Assembly (NCBI GenBank): GCA_030248215.1
Contig: JASANG010001555.1
Span: forward strand, 62,001 to 126,000
Direction: 5' to 3'
Length of the DNA: 64,000 nucleotides
DNA from: Enoplolaimus lenunculus
Lineage: Eukaryota; Nematoda; Enoplea; Enoplida; Thoracostomopsidae
Shown here one piece after another: positions 34,704-48,036 of the stretch. Position 1 is the stretch's first letter; the number at the start of each line of letters is the position of its first letter. The notes beneath the pieces were generated by a model, which saw only the letters and a list, made by a program, of their open reading frames with translations, had not been told where the DNA came from and did not search any database. A program made the translations under genes and the position numbers.

Positions 34704-35087
34704 TATGTCGTATCGCAAGTCGTAATTCAGCCCCATTCCGAATTTGGCTAGTTCAAAGCGGAATTACGACTTGGGCTAGCCCAAGGCGGAATCACGACAG
34801 ATAAATTTGCGCTTTTCCTTATTGGTTACTTAATAGGCGTAATCTTGCTTGATTCTCCCTTTGCTCAGCAAAACAAACTGTTAGGCAGCCAATAGGTGGC
34901 GATTATTTTGCCAATCAAAAAAGTATTCGCATCAACCAATTGTGTTTGAGTATGGCAATAAAGGTTGTAACGAATCACAATGCGTACACTTGTCGCATGG
35001 AAAGAATTACGCCGTAGGCTAGGCGAATTTGGAATTGGTCTAGCAAAATTCGGAATTGGGCCAAATTATAACTTGTGCTACGACATA
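34704..35087. mobile_element. MITE with ~50-bp imperfect inverted ends
   Basis: Left end tatgtcgtatcgcaagtcgt, right end reversed tatgtcgtagcacaagttat. Both continue into ccattccgaatttggctag-type sequence. The ends fall in ta-rich flanks, consistent with a TA target. Iterated gaattggg/cgaattt words occur inside. No coding capacity. Confidence 0.6.
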
Positions 35088-35299
35088 TATAAATACACCG
35101 ACGGCAATGACATCGTGTTGTTGCTAAAATATATAGATAACTATAAGTAAACTGTAACGTTACTACAAACCTGTACTATGTTTCTAAGGGCTGATTACAG
35201 CATTGACATCCCCAACCAGACCTGTTGTATCCAGGGCCAGAGCAGCCACACCTCATGCCCCCATTGGGGGGCCTCCACCCCTCAAGCGTCCCCACCTCT

Positions 35300-35530
35300 A
35301 ACCGGATGAAAGCAGTTAGGGTTGCGGTGCACTCAACGTGCGTCGCCGTCCGTTACCCTGCGCCTCCCATCGGCGTCGTCCGTCACCGTCCGTTACCCGT
35401 ACGGCGCCGTCCGTCACCGCCCGTTACCCTACGTTATCGTACGTGACGATACCGCACGGTGACGGACGGCGCCGGACGGGTGAGGGTGGCGCCGGCCGTC
35501 AACAAAAGTACAGCGCAACCCTAACTCCGC
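35300..35530. mobile_element. GC-rich inverted-end repeat element
   Basis: Left agttagggttgcggtg and right (reversed) agttagggttgcgctg bracket about 215 bp of iterated cgtccgtcaccg/cgtccgttaccc words, with the complementary cggtgacggacggc near the right end. Clear target duplication was not found. Short Arg-rich open frames here come from the repeat. Confidence 0.5.
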
Positions 35531-36167
35531 ACTTAGAGTTATTACGGTAATTTGTCGAAATGTACTCCAATTCAAATCGGTACAAAAATTCCTCTTCTCG
35601 AAATTGAATTTTCTTTTCACGTTACGTACAGAGTAATAGATTAACTGCTGATTTCTAATTTATTTGCCTTGACATATCATTTTAATTTTAAAACTATTAA
35701 TTTTTGAATCGGAAGAATGCATTTAACAACTTTTATAGTAGAATGGAATAGATATTATAGATTTTGGCACAGGCTGCACGCAAGATAATACGAAGCCTGT
35801 ATTATGTTTATTTTAAAAGCTGTCAAAGTTCAAACCATAACAAAATATTGCACTTAATCGGAAAATCCTAGATCAACCACTGTCCAATATTCTTTTCTTG
35901 TTTACATTTTTCGAAAATGTGAATAAAGTGCGCCATATGTATTAAAAGATTTATGTTTTGCTTCAACGTGACATCTTTTCAATAAAATATTTCAGTTTAG
36001 CGAACCTCATTAATAATCAGTCTTTAAATAGATTCATTTTTAAATGTTGCTGCAAAATTAGCAAATAAACAACCTGACGTTTTGTTCGCAGGCATGTCAC
36101 TTTACCTATTAATACCAGTAGAGGTTGCTAAATTTTAGTTAAAAAATACGAAAATTATAGCAGTATT

Positions 36168-36340
36168 GGCCAATGTTATTTTAAGGGGGTCCAGGTTTCT
36201 ATGCGGGTATATATAAAAGAGTGGGTTTAGATTCTTGATTACGTTAGGCTTTAGGTTTAGGAACACAGTTTAGCAACGCTTAGGCTTAGGCTTAGGAATA
36301 CGCTTAATCTACTGTTACTCCCCTTAAAGTAACATTGGCC
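36168..36340. mobile_element. Telomere-repeat MITE, copy 2 (173 bp, with target duplication)
   Basis: Ends are inverted: ggccaatgttattttaaggg at left and, reversed, ggccaatgttactttaaggg at right. Flanks gcagtatt (36160-36167) and gcagtgtt (36341-36348) match at 7 of 8, consistent with an 8-bp target duplication of a hAT-type element. Inside is a run of three TTAGGC units at about 36277-36298 plus decayed ones near 36246. No open frame. Confidence 0.75.
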
Positions 36341-37980
36341 GCAGTGTTTATAACTCACCCACCGTGTTTGCTATTGCCCAAGCCAAGGCCCCAAAAATGA
36401 TTCAAAACCAAAATATGGTTGCATTAAGATTTACTACTAAAATTACGTTTGGTTTCTCGTACGCTTCACTCGCAAAGTGCGTTTCCTCACAACGCGCGCA
36501 ACTCGTCAGAAATTTCTTGATCCACCATTGTTCGCTGACGCTAAAACGATTTAAGACTGCAAAAAAACTGATCCAGTCGATAGTTTGTGATCACAACACC
36601 CGGTTAATCTCACATGTGTCAAACAATAAATTAATATATCACACGTCAAATCATAAATTGCTCCTAAAGGTATCATTCTTAACAAAAAACATATCAAAAG
36701 ACTGACTTATGGAAGAATATTGTTGATGGTAATAAGGTTATTCATTTTTTGACAAAGATCAAAAAAGTTTAAACTCTGCAAAATACGATTTTGAAAGATG
36801 CTTCAATTTTGTAAATTGATATTATATACTTGTTTTGCCACTGCGATCAACTTTGAATAATATCTGCATGAACCCGAAAGTATATGCAACAGTACTTGCC
36901 AGCTGCTGCTTGGACGAATGTGTTCAGTTTGGTGTTGAATAAATATTCTCAGAACATTTTTTTTTCGTTTCTCGTATACAGTATACTATGGCATGGTTCG
37001 TCTTGTTTACTAAGTGTTGTGCCCTCACGTAAAGTGATAACTGCAAGACTAAAAAGATGATACCAATGAATGTTTTGACTCATTTGTGTATTAATTCGAG
37101 TACGGTGACATGTTTTTTATGGAGCTAAGTATAGGCCCGGGCGATGCGTCGCGAGTCCACCAATACGCGGGCAACCGAGGCCCCCATAGCACTCAATAAG
37201 GCACCCCAGCGTTTCATTGAAAGGTCCTATATTAGATACAGTGGTGTCTCTTATTGTTCATCGGTGCACCCAGATCGTTAGCAGAAGCCTTATTTCAGCG
37301 AAAAAATAATCCAAGTATTAATCTAATCAAAATTATTTCGTGCACTTCTACAAATTCGATGTTTTAGGGCGTGTGAAGGTTTAGAATGGTCAGAATTCAC
37401 CTTAACTTTTGCAAGGGTCACTAATCATTAACTGAGTCACTCGGAGTGAGCCCGCTGATGGTACGAGACCCCTCTTGTGGGTATAAAGCGCAATCCTTGG
37501 CACTGGCTAAATATCTTGGTAAAATAATACACAATACACAATGTTTAACGATTACAAAACGACAAAACCGAATGTGATTTGATCGTTAAACAACATACAG
37601 TTAGACATAGGTTCCGTGAGTTCAAATCACTGCTTAAAATTGTATTTCACATGTAAATTAAAAAATATTTCAGCAAACAGCGGGTTAGCAAAGCGATATT
37701 AAACCACGCTGATATTTGCATCTTGAACTCGCATTGAATGATTACAAACAAACCCTGGAAAATTTTGTTTTTGAAAGTGTTTTTTTAAAAACGTAATATA
37801 TGATTGAACCATCAGCCTGTCAGCTTACATGCTCAAATCCCAAGCGGGCCTGACAATTTTGTTTTTGAAACAGACGCAATTTATCTGACAGCACCTTACA
37901 ATACGCCTCGTTTTGAAAATGCTTAACTCGTACGGTGTTTATTTATCTTTTGTCTCAGTTGATTCGTTATATAACCGAAG

Positions 37981-38069
37981 TATACATATATACATATATA
38001 TAAATATATATTTATATATATAAATATATATAAATATATATATGTATATATATATATAAATATATATAT
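37981..38069 (+). repeat. TA-rich microsatellite
   Basis: About 90 bases of tatata with interspersed tatataaa and tatgta units. Confidence 0.9.
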
Positions 38070-41000
38070 TGTGACCCAACATTTTTCGGTTTAAAGCGGG
38101 GAAAAATTATGTCAAGATTTTGTAAAAAGAAATTGTGTCTTTACAAAAAATGGGCGGATCCGAAGCTAATGGGAACAAGACAATTGTTACCCCGCTACAA
38201 AAATGTTAACATCTTTGTATGCGTCTCCTCAAATTTTAGCCGCCGTCCCTCGTTACGTGAGTTGGCTACGGGCCTGAAACACAGACGAGACTTAATTATG
38301 ACACAATTTTGATTTCAGCATAAACAACGACAAACTTATACGTAAATATACAATTTTTACAATTTCCGATTCATTAGGCATTGAAAATACTCTTTTTAAG
38401 AAGATATTTAGGGAAGGGCCGAGCCGGTAGCCACAAGAAAAGTCAGTGGGGCTCAGCTCTCTTAAAATTATTTTGTGCCCCCTTGAAAATGGTGTACCCT
38501 TGCTACTGAGTCTTTTGAAATCAACTGCATGCTGTAATTGACAAGTTTTGGTCCGCACTTTGCACGCTGAACTGACTACGGGTTTATGCACAGCGTGGAA
38601 TAACAGCTGTATACCGTTCCTTATAAACTTAAATCAAAATTGCAGCGAACGAAAAGAGCCGTTGTTTTGAATAAATATTTTTTCAACCACATTGGTTTAG
38701 TTTTGATTTCTGCCGCCCACTTCTGTTATACTGTTAGTTTATCCCATCCATTTGAAAACGCTTAGCTTCCCTTGCATATCCTGCAAAATAAGCTTAGGTA
38801 AATAAGGTATATTGGAACTCCAAAACCACTGCAAAAATATGTTGCTAGCGAATTATCATTTACCTGCTGTTTAGTCTGGGTTGCGCAACTGGAACTGAGT
38901 GCGATTTAATTTAAGTCAAAGGTTTGCTGGCTTTGCCGCTTTAACTTAAACGCATTGGTTTTCAGTTAAGATTTTAGTGCTAGCTTTGAGTGACCAGCTG
39001 TAGGTATGGAATGCAATGTTATCAAAATCTCCGACGTGTCGTTAATTTGTTATTATTTTTATAAGAGATCTGGCTTTTACACACATTTCCCCCACATTTA
39101 CGTTTATACCTAAGCCTTTGTCGTGCTTTTTCTCAAACCTTATCTTAGGCTCAGGTTTTAGCCTGAACCTAAGGCACAGCTTTAAATTTGGGGAAACGCG
39201 CATGAGTCAGGTCAGAATTTAAGTAAAGTCTTGTCTGTGCAAAACATCCGTTAACCCATTCTCACACAGAGTTGGAGCAAATCAGCGCAATGTGGGTACA
39301 TTGAAAAATGCATAATACACTGCGTAAACTATTACTGCTCGTACACGCGGTGCAAAATCTCCACAGGATGTGATTGTTTTCCTCGAACTTGAACGTTAAG
39401 CTCCTATAGCAGAGTGACGGTAAGAACCTCACACTCCAGTCTTCGAGGTCTGAATTATAGCATACAAATACGTCTCATATGTAAATGAAAAGATTCAGTT
39501 GAGAAAGGGTTAAACGATCAACTAAAACCTAAATGTTCAGTCATTTATACATACCAAGAGTGGATAATCGCTATTCAACAACAGTGTTCTGCTAGGCACA
39601 TTTTCTGTAGAAAAGAATGTACCCGGCACGCGTTGCGTTCTTGGCCAACCCCCCTTTTATTTAAAGGGGGGTACAACCGGTGTGAACCATGGCACTTTAT
39701 GTATGCGGCGTCAAACATGCTCCCCTTATAGTTTAATTTAGGGGTAGAGGGGTGCCGGCCAAAAATGCAACGCCCGGGGGTAATTTTGTACCACACCAAT
39801 TGCGGTACTTGCACACTCTTGTTAGCGTGATTATCCTCTCTTGGTTATACAAATTGTGCTACGAAAATGATTAACAATGATAAATACAACTTCAGAGTAA
39901 AACTCATGGAAACAACGTGGTAAACTATTTTCGAAAAATTAGGGAATGTTCCCTATCAGGGTTTCAAATACTAGTCGATCCAGTAGGGTTGAATGATGTA
40001 TATACCCATCCTCGAAGCCCTGTTGTACTAAATTATATACGTCAGAAGCGGATGCCGATATGTTGTTACCAGCAGCGGATCGAAGAACTTCTGACGTGTG
40101 GCAAATGTTATGAAACAGAAAAATTATAATGTAACAACCTTATCATTTCATTACCAAAAAATTATATGACCAGTGTTTTGTGTTTCCATTTTATTTCTTG
40201 TTTAATTAAAGTTTATATTAACTATACCGCTGTTCAAAGTCCATAAAAATAGAACGCGTTCCGGGATCCAAAGAATTATAATTTTTATCAAATCATTTTT
40301 ATGGCAAAAATATTAACTTGTTTTTCACCTGGGACGTGTGATCACGGTATTAATCTTCGCATTATGAACATTACAACAACACAAAATTCTAAGAATTGCT
40401 TTTCGAACTGCAGACGACGCAAAACAATAACGACAACAACAATGTATTTTAAGTAGGAAACAAAATTAAGCCAAGAGAGATAAATTTAAAAAACACAAAA
40501 TTGTCCGCGATTAAAATGTATTATTGAGGTGTAAAATATTGAAATTAAAATCCTCAAGCATAATTGGATTTTATAACACAGACAATTCTTCGTCTGCCAT
40601 GCTTTAAAGTATATAATCACACACTCGTAACTCGAAGGAACGGCCGCATAGGCCATAATCCCCCCAAACCAAAATTTTGCATCGTGATTTAGTACTTAAA
40701 TTGCGTTCGGTTTCTCGATTGCTTCGCTTGCGAGTTTTTTTACTACTACATATCGCACCGCACGGCCCCGTGCATGTGAAATGCCTGAATCTGCCGCTGA
40801 TACTCATAGCTTTAAATATTGAACCATATTTTGAGTGGTCATTTAAAAATCAAACCGTCACCAAACGTTCAAAACGGTAAACTCATAGGATGGTTTAATT
40901 TAAAAACTTTTCGGTAATACCCAAGTAGTACAATTTATTAAATTTTGAATGCCTAAAAATTTGAAATTACTCACGGAGAACTTGAAATACAGATCAACAC

Positions 41001-41959
41001 TCTTACTTCGAATTCCGAACGGCACTGCAAACTAGACTGTAAAATGGGAATATACATTTTTGACTTTGGTTCGCACTGAACGGCAATTCGTGGTCCACAC
41101 TGCATATTTCTATATGGTGACGGAAACGCCGGACACATATACTAGTGTAAAAACAATACGAGCGAAGTGAATTAGAATCCAAACGAAACTTTAGTACTTT
41201 CTTTAAACACAAAACTTCTGTTCCTGTTTAGAGGTCACAAGCTTGGATGGCTGATTCGCCAGTGGTGACAGACGGTGTTACACGACAAATATAATACGTA
41301 ACTGGCAGTGATACTTTTTTTATTTTCTGTATAACAACTTAAACGCAACTGAATTTAGGCTATTTTTCGAGAACATTTAATATCATCATGCAACCATGGA
41401 ATTTTGTGCTTAAACCTTCATTAATCATTTGAAACGTCATTTATTTGTGGTGCAATATGCCGTCCCTAGAGCACAAATATTTGTTCGAAATATTGTTACA
41501 AAACGTTTTGTAAAACCGATTGCAATTATGTTAAAAAACAATACCGCATCAAATTTAAACTATTTATGGTCATATCTGTAAAAAAACTTTCGAGATTATA
41601 CCTACAAGGTCGTTAGCTTGAAAAAATGTTGGACAGAAACATATGTTTCCACTTTTTATTAACTTCAATTCTATACATATATCCAATAAAGCTAAATGTC
41701 TGTTACTGTAAGAAATGTTCAAGATTTCAAGCAAAAAATAGTGTATGTTGCCCCCAATGTTTAAGTTCTACGGGCGTAAAAGAAGCCTAAGCATATTCCA
41801 AAGCCTGTGCCAAAGTCTAAGTTTCAACAAAAAGATAACTTGAAGGAAGCTAAGCTTAAACCTTGCCAAAATTTAGTCTAAAGCCACATTCTACGCTAAT
41901 GCAGTTTTGCGTCATAGCGCTACGCATCTAAGAGTATTAACATGAGTCAGAATTATATA

Positions 41960-43272
41960 TAGATGGGCATCGGATATCCGGATATCGGGATACGTAAAAT
42001 ATCCGAATATGCATCCGAAAAGACATGTGTAAAACTTTTTTTGAATAATATGCGTTGTTTCACCACTGAAGTACATGGACCCGACGAAAAGAAATTCTGT
42101 ATTCAAATCTGAGTCAGGATATTGAACTAAATTTTTGACAATTTTTGTGAGTAGATTTGGCTTTTTCGGTATATATTGTTTGTAAAGTTTAGAGCTGTTT
42201 AACTTTGGTCTTTTTCCAATCACAGTTACAGTCAGAAAAGTTTTTATTATTCAGCATGATATTGAAAAGATTTGTTTTCATACATCTTACTGAGCACTGT
42301 TATAATCTCAGTCTTAAACAGTTTCATTCGTTTAAAGAAAAAAGAACTTCTTAATAGTCGTAGTTTTTGTATTTAATCAAAAGTGATTTAAAATTTAATA
42401 ATAAATTAGGTGCGCTAAATCTATCATCCAATGCAAAAAATAACGCTATTCAACAAATTATAGATTTCTGAACTGTTGAATTGAAAATACATTTTTGGTT
42501 TCACAGTAGTCCATAAGATTACGAAAAGTGAAAGTATACATTCAATTCAAGTCTTAAAAAGTAAAACTTAATTTAAGTCACCAGATATATGAGGAGCTTC
42601 TTGTGATGAAATGATAAGGTCCTACCTTACAATGTTCCCCTCAGAATTTTTTGTAAAAAATAATAAGGTCCCTACCTTACAATTTTTCCGTTCATAAAAT
42701 TACTTCGTGAAAAATTGCGTTTCATAACATTCGGCAGCACGCCCTCCCGTCAGAAATTTCTAAATTTTCGCTAAAAACGGGGCACCACTGAAAGTATCAG
42801 GGGTGAATATTTGTACGATTATAAGCGTAAGTATATTTCAAGGTGGTTCTTTCTTCTTGGAACGTAAAACGACTCATGTATATTTAGTTCGACGGATGGG
42901 TAACATTCAATAAAATCTCTGTGGCAATGGCTTAAATCAGACGGAGACAAACCAAAAGAACTCAATTTCAAGTGGCCAACGCAAGAGTTTATTAGTCAGT
43001 AGCAATCTTCAAAACCGGATACGCAGAACTATTGAGGCAGTTGCATAAGCGATTTTTAGAATGGTATGTTTTACGCTCATGACCATCACCAACGTGGGTC
43101 AAGGGGAATCCCTCAAAACAACCATTAAAACAAGTGCTTAACAAACAAAAATTGAGGTTAAGTCGGATATCCGAAATAGAAAATTTAATTTCGGATATCC
43201 GGATATACGGATAAATACCGGTATAAATTGCAGGATATCCGAATATGAAAAAATATCCGATACCCAACACTA
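41960..43272. mobile_element. Candidate element with ggatatccggatat subterminal repeats
   Basis: Left end tagatgggcatcggatatcc and right end (reversed) tagtgttgggtatcggatat. Both continue into cggatatcc words, also seen at 43155-43210. A 110-bp relative with similar ends lies at 51299-51408. No matching 8-bp flank was found, and the two ends could belong to separate copies. Confidence 0.4.
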
Positions 43273-43387
43273 GTCACAGTGTTGGTAACTGTTAACCAAT
43301 TAATATTTGGTTTTAAGAAGACATGTGGACCGCTACCTTTCGGAAATTTTGGGAACTCTGCTGCGCATGCTGGTTACCCGCCTGTTT

Positions 43388-43547
43388 CACTCGAAACAAA
43401 CAAGCTTGTTTAATAAACTAGATAATAATGGCTGAGTTTCAGAAATCTTACTTAAGTATTTACTTATCACTCGAAACAAACAAGCTTGTTTAATAAACTA
43501 GATAATAATGGCTGGGTTTCTGAAATCTTACTTAAGTATTTACTTAA
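43388..43547 (+). repeat. 80-bp tandem duplication
   Basis: The unit starting cactcgaaacaaacaagctt is present at 43388 and again at 43468 with two or three differences. The second unit runs into a MITE-like end (ggctgggtttctgaaa) whose partner, ttcagaaacgcagcc, lies at about 43860-43874. Confidence 0.85.
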
Positions 43548-45336
43548 GTTATGCTTAAGTAATTACATAAGTCGCCGACTTAAGTAAGTACTTAAATTTT
43601 TGAGCCCAATCAAAGAAACACCAATTATCGGCCATTGCCATGACATGAAATTAATAGGTATGCTTTATATTAAAAAGCCATCATAAGTCTCCAATTTCAA
43701 TTAGACCAACGTTAGTATGCCTGAGCGGTTAATTTGTAGTATATCAAATTTAGTCAGTGAATGAAGTATCTACTTAATTTAATTACGCTGTTGAAAACGG
43801 GAAAATAGTTAAGCAATTACATAGCCGTACTTCAGTACTTATTCGTGTTTAAGTATGGTTTCAGAAACGCAGCCATTGCCACTATATTTGCTCGCATGAC
43901 ATTTAAATAGTCTTTGTAGCAAAATAAGTAGATTATTTTCGCACTATAATAAAACATAACGACAAATTTTGGTTCTGATCCGTTTCGCGGGTCATGACCA
44001 GAATGGCTTCTTTGGATCCGCCAGTGAATAGGTATCGTTCTCGAGCTGTAATGTGTTGTTAAATCTTTTTGGTCTATGCTTATTTTTTGGAAAATCTCGG
44101 CAATTTACCGCCTCAAAATTGTGCCAAAAGTTTAAATGAAACGCACAAGACAAACAGCATTGTAAAACTATGCAAAGTTCACTACCGAATTTGCCGAAAC
44201 GTCTGGCAAAAATTCTATTGAAGCCGGTCATCCGTTTACAACGTTTCAAAATCAGATCAAAGTTAATAAGAGCACTGAGAAAAGGCTCTATGTAACATTT
44301 TGTGATGCGCTATACCTAAATGTTATTGTTCAATTTTACAGTAGTCTAAGTCCTGCATTTATATTACATTTTGTTGCAATTTACTAATTATTGATATTTT
44401 GGTACTGATTACTGGCTTCGGCAACTTGTTTGCCAATGTTATAAATCAGTTTTTATGCCGCATTTACTAAAGATCCGCCCGCAAAAATAATTACACCGAA
44501 TTGTAATTAAGCAATTTTATTGAGCCGAACAGCCGATCGTACTTACTGTATTAAAGGAACAACGAAGTAAAACTTGTTGCGGTTGTAATTAACCCATACC
44601 AATTATTCGCCGAAGGCCGAAATACTGGGTTATAACGTTCCAGTGAAGCTTTTGGAGTAATGGCTACAATAGGACAAAAGTAGAAAATGTCACTAAGCAA
44701 TATTTACTGTTTATAACTGCCGGCAATAAATGCATTAACAACCGAGGATGGATACATCAGCCCATCTCCGGGCCCCTAGCCTAGGTGGGACGGGGGGTCA
44801 GCCCCAACCTGAAAAAATTTTGCGCCAAATAGAAATTTTAAAGGTTGCATGTAAGTTAAAACGAATCCTTGTATGCCCCTCCTAAAAGATATTTAGCCCC
44901 CTTGCAAGGTAAGCTGGCTACGAGCCTGCTGCGCGCGCCCTAAAGTCATGCTAGATTCAGCTAGGTTTCTTTGTTAACAGTTTGACCACTAAATATTTAT
45001 TTCAGAACTAGCGCGGTGTAATCTTTCCTGCTTTAGTAATCTAAAGTCCTTACACTGACAGATCATCCGACAAAAAACCACCGCGCTTTAAGCGCAAACT
45101 TACAAGGTCAAGTCTTTTGTCGAAGCCTAAGCTTTAAGTGTGAACCCAGTTCTTGTAGATTTGGTATAGAGTTCGTTTGCATTTTGGACAAGGGGTTAGG
45201 AAATGACGTCAAATTGGTCCCAGTGAAATGAGTTTGCCAAAACTTTATACGCCCATCGTCGATATATCACATTGAGGTTTCAGTGCAGTGGCTGAAAATG
45301 TAGTAATGCCAAAAATTGGTCACCGTCTAGGCAGAG

Positions 45337-45563
45337 GCGGATCCAAAAATTTCTGACGGTGGGGGGCGGGCGGATTGGCAAATGTTATGAAATGCAAAAA
45401 TTGCACGATAGTGCCTTACCATTTTATAACAAAAAAATTCTGCGGGAAGTGTTTTTATAAGTAATTTTTTGAAATGAAAAATTGACAAGGTAGGGACGTT
45501 ACCATTTTAGCAAAAAAATTTCTCATGTGGAGCGTATGCCCCCCGACCCCCTGTTGATCCACT
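45337..45563. mobile_element. ggatcc-ended MITE, copy A
   Basis: Left ggcggatccaaaaatttctg and right ccccgaccccctgttgatcc, reversed, share ggatc and G-rich stretches. Internal words atgttatgaaatgcaaaaat and accattttataac recur in the copies near 40090 and 47645. Confidence 0.45.
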
Positions 45564-45898
45564 AGTGCGTTTAGGCCATGTTGAAACATGATTGGCCAAT
45601 AACAGAGGCTATTTGGCAAAACCGATTTTTTAAAACAAAACCAGTAATCTATATGCGGCTCGTGCACTTCATGCCTATATTACAATTATGTCAAAATGGC
45701 GTGAAGATGCATACGCGACCAGCCAGATATTAAAATCACGGAACACTGTGGTTTTTACAATTTTAACGTCAACTCAAAAATATCACCTCCAACAAATTAG
45801 TTCAATCAAAGCAAACAGTGCTTCACGTTTATATCAGTTTAAAAAAATCCCACAATTTTAGTATATATTCGACGCCTAGTGATCGCATCATTGTAACT

Positions 45899-46122
45899 AT
45901 GGGCGCAGCCGTTGATCAAAAAAAGACTCGGCTGCTACCAATGGATAACGCAGTATATAACAGTGACAGAGAACTTTTCGATCAAGAAATCAAACGCAAT
46001 TTCAACATTTTAATTCTACGATGGTTTGGTTTTGGAAACAGACCCCACCGCGCGCCCTTTGGTCTTGCTGCGCCTCGAGTTGTCTCACAGTTCTTCTATT
46101 ACCGTCTGACAATACTAGAAAC
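45899..46122 (+). CDS. Candidate first coding exon of an unidentified gene
   Basis: An ATG-started frame encodes about 74 residues, starting MGAAVDQKKTRLLPMDNAVY and including ILRWFGFGNRP, up to a strong donor, gaaac/gtaagt. Codon use looks coding and the ATG context (aactATGgg) is fair. I could not find the next exon. The family is unknown; a short Leu/Arg-Phe-Gly motif near the N-terminus is also seen in gustatory-type chemoreceptors, but that is only a resemblance. Confidence 0.35.
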
Positions 46123-46792
46123 GTAAGTTTAATTCAGGAAGCAGCGTTTAACTACAACCTAACAAATATGTTCATATCAGTGAAACAGAACACAATACAG
46201 TGGGTGAACCATAAATTATTGACGGGCGCTCAACCGATGTATTTTAATACTGAATAATGCTCATGAACAAAGCGATCGAGAAGCCAAACCATTCTAAAAC
46301 TTTAACACAGAAATATGATTGTGAACCCCAATGTGTGAGACCTCAAATTCATAGCAGTATCTGGCATTTATGGCATGGACAGTGACATATATATAACCTT
46401 AATGGATAACCGCTGTAGACGCCGAATTTCGCTCAACTTTTATAGTCTTAAGCATCGGCGTAGCCTGCTAATGAGTTCCATTCGTTGAAGGCATTTGAGT
46501 ATTTCCGGAAACACTTAATATAATTCTATCTAAAGCATGCGTGGTTGTATTGTGAGGTAATAAAACGCCCGATTCTTACAAGCAATAATTTCGATATTGT
46601 GTGCAGCACAGACGCAGCACAGACAGGTGATTTGTGAGAATTGTAGCGCTGACATTTGTTACAATAGATTCCAAAGACTGAATTATGGAACTTATCAGCT
46701 TTTCTTAAAAACTTACACGAACCATCACCAACTGGTAATATGTGCTGCAACTATTACTTGGATAATACTTTCAAAAGTAGCAGTTATAGAAA

Positions 46793-47160
46793 GTGTGTCC
46801 TGTTTTACTATTAGAGCAATCCAGTTTTCTAGCGGGACTTAGAGTAACAAGGAAGATTTTTTGTGTAAGTTTCTCTCGTTTTTTTACATTTCTTCCCTAT
46901 TTTTAATTAAACTCAAACCAAAGTGTGTCCTGTGTTTCGTTTTGGGCAGTCCAGTTTTCTAGTGGGACTTACACCTTTTAACGCTTACCCTTAGGAATAT
47001 GCTAATTATGCAGTTGCAGCACTAAAAGTAATTTTATTAATTAATGCAAAAACCAAAAATTGAGGCATATCTTATGAAACAAGGAAGAATTTTTGTGTAA
47101 ATTTCTAAATCTGAGACATTTCGTCCCAATTTTTAATTAAACTTAAGCCAAATACTGTTA
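46793..47160 (+). repeat. Direct duplication, second copy split by an insert
   Basis: The block gtgtgtcctgttttactatt to gggactta, followed by acaaggaagattttttgtgt and tttttaattaaact, occurs at 46794-46920 and again from 46923. In the second copy about 110 bases are inserted after gtgggactta. Confidence 0.65.
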
Positions 47161-47644
47161 ATGTAACCACTCTTGACTCATATTCAGTTAACATGGCTCA
47201 AAAAATATAACTAAATGCCTGTGGCATCAGGAACTCACTGAACTAAAGGCTTATAGGCAGGGGCGTATACCAAGCGGAGGGATAGACTTGATATACATTT
47301 CCTCTCATGAAATTTCTGCATATACTAGAAAAATGTTACACCAGACTTGAGAATAACCTTCTGGATCCCTTAGGTTACAAATCTCAGATAAGTGAGGTTA
47401 TATCCCTCCCGAATTGAACCACTGACCAGCCTACGTCCATGCTGTAGAGTCCCAAAACATTTGTTTCTGACCAATATTTTAGTTCGTTGTGTTTTTTTGT
47501 TCTCATCAAGGAAGGAACAATACTGCCGAAAATAGAGATTGTTTCAAGATTTTAATTAGACAAGATTTTCGGTTGCTAATGAACGGTCATCTTTTTCATT
47601 TATTATCAAGCAATCAAATACGGGCATATATTCCAGGGAGCACG

Positions 47645-47832
47645 ACCGGATCCAGAGCGGGGCGGTAGAGCGTATGCTTTCCCTCAGACAATTTTTCGCG
47701 ATTAAATGGTAAGGTAGCGTCTACCGTACATTTTTTCCTGTCACAAAAATTTCACGTGTATTGCATACGATAAAAACTAAGTTTCATAACGTATGCCAGC
47801 CCGCCCCGCCCTGTAGAAACTTCTGGATCTGC
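47645..47832. mobile_element. ggatcc-ended MITE, copy B
   Basis: Left ggatccagagcggggcggta and right (reversed) agatccagaagtttctacag followed by ggcggggcgg. The internal text atggtaaggtagcgtctacc and ttcataacgtatgcc is related to copy A. Confidence 0.5.
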
Positions 47833-48036
47833 AGTAGGCAGTGAGAATGACAGAAGAGGTATATACCATCATGGAATATCTGTAGGATGAAGAAAACGAA
47901 CCGTTTTAACAGTTTCTGAATAACCTTCTGGATAATAGCGATGCAAAAATGTTCTTCTGCATGATGCAATATCCTGTCTAAGTGAACGCTTGACTACGAC
48001 GCTGCCAGCGAATAACTTTGTTTAATGTTACCAATT

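Larger units (their letters stand above)
38600..45850. other. Gene-poor repeat region
   Basis: No exon supported. It holds telomere-like debris (39105-39180, 41785-41880, 45125), a hairpin ccccccttttatttaaaggg at about 39650, copies of a ggatcc-ended MITE (near 40070, 42600-42760 and 45337-45563), the ggatatcc element and an 80-bp tandem duplication, listed separately where clear. Confidence 0.5.
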
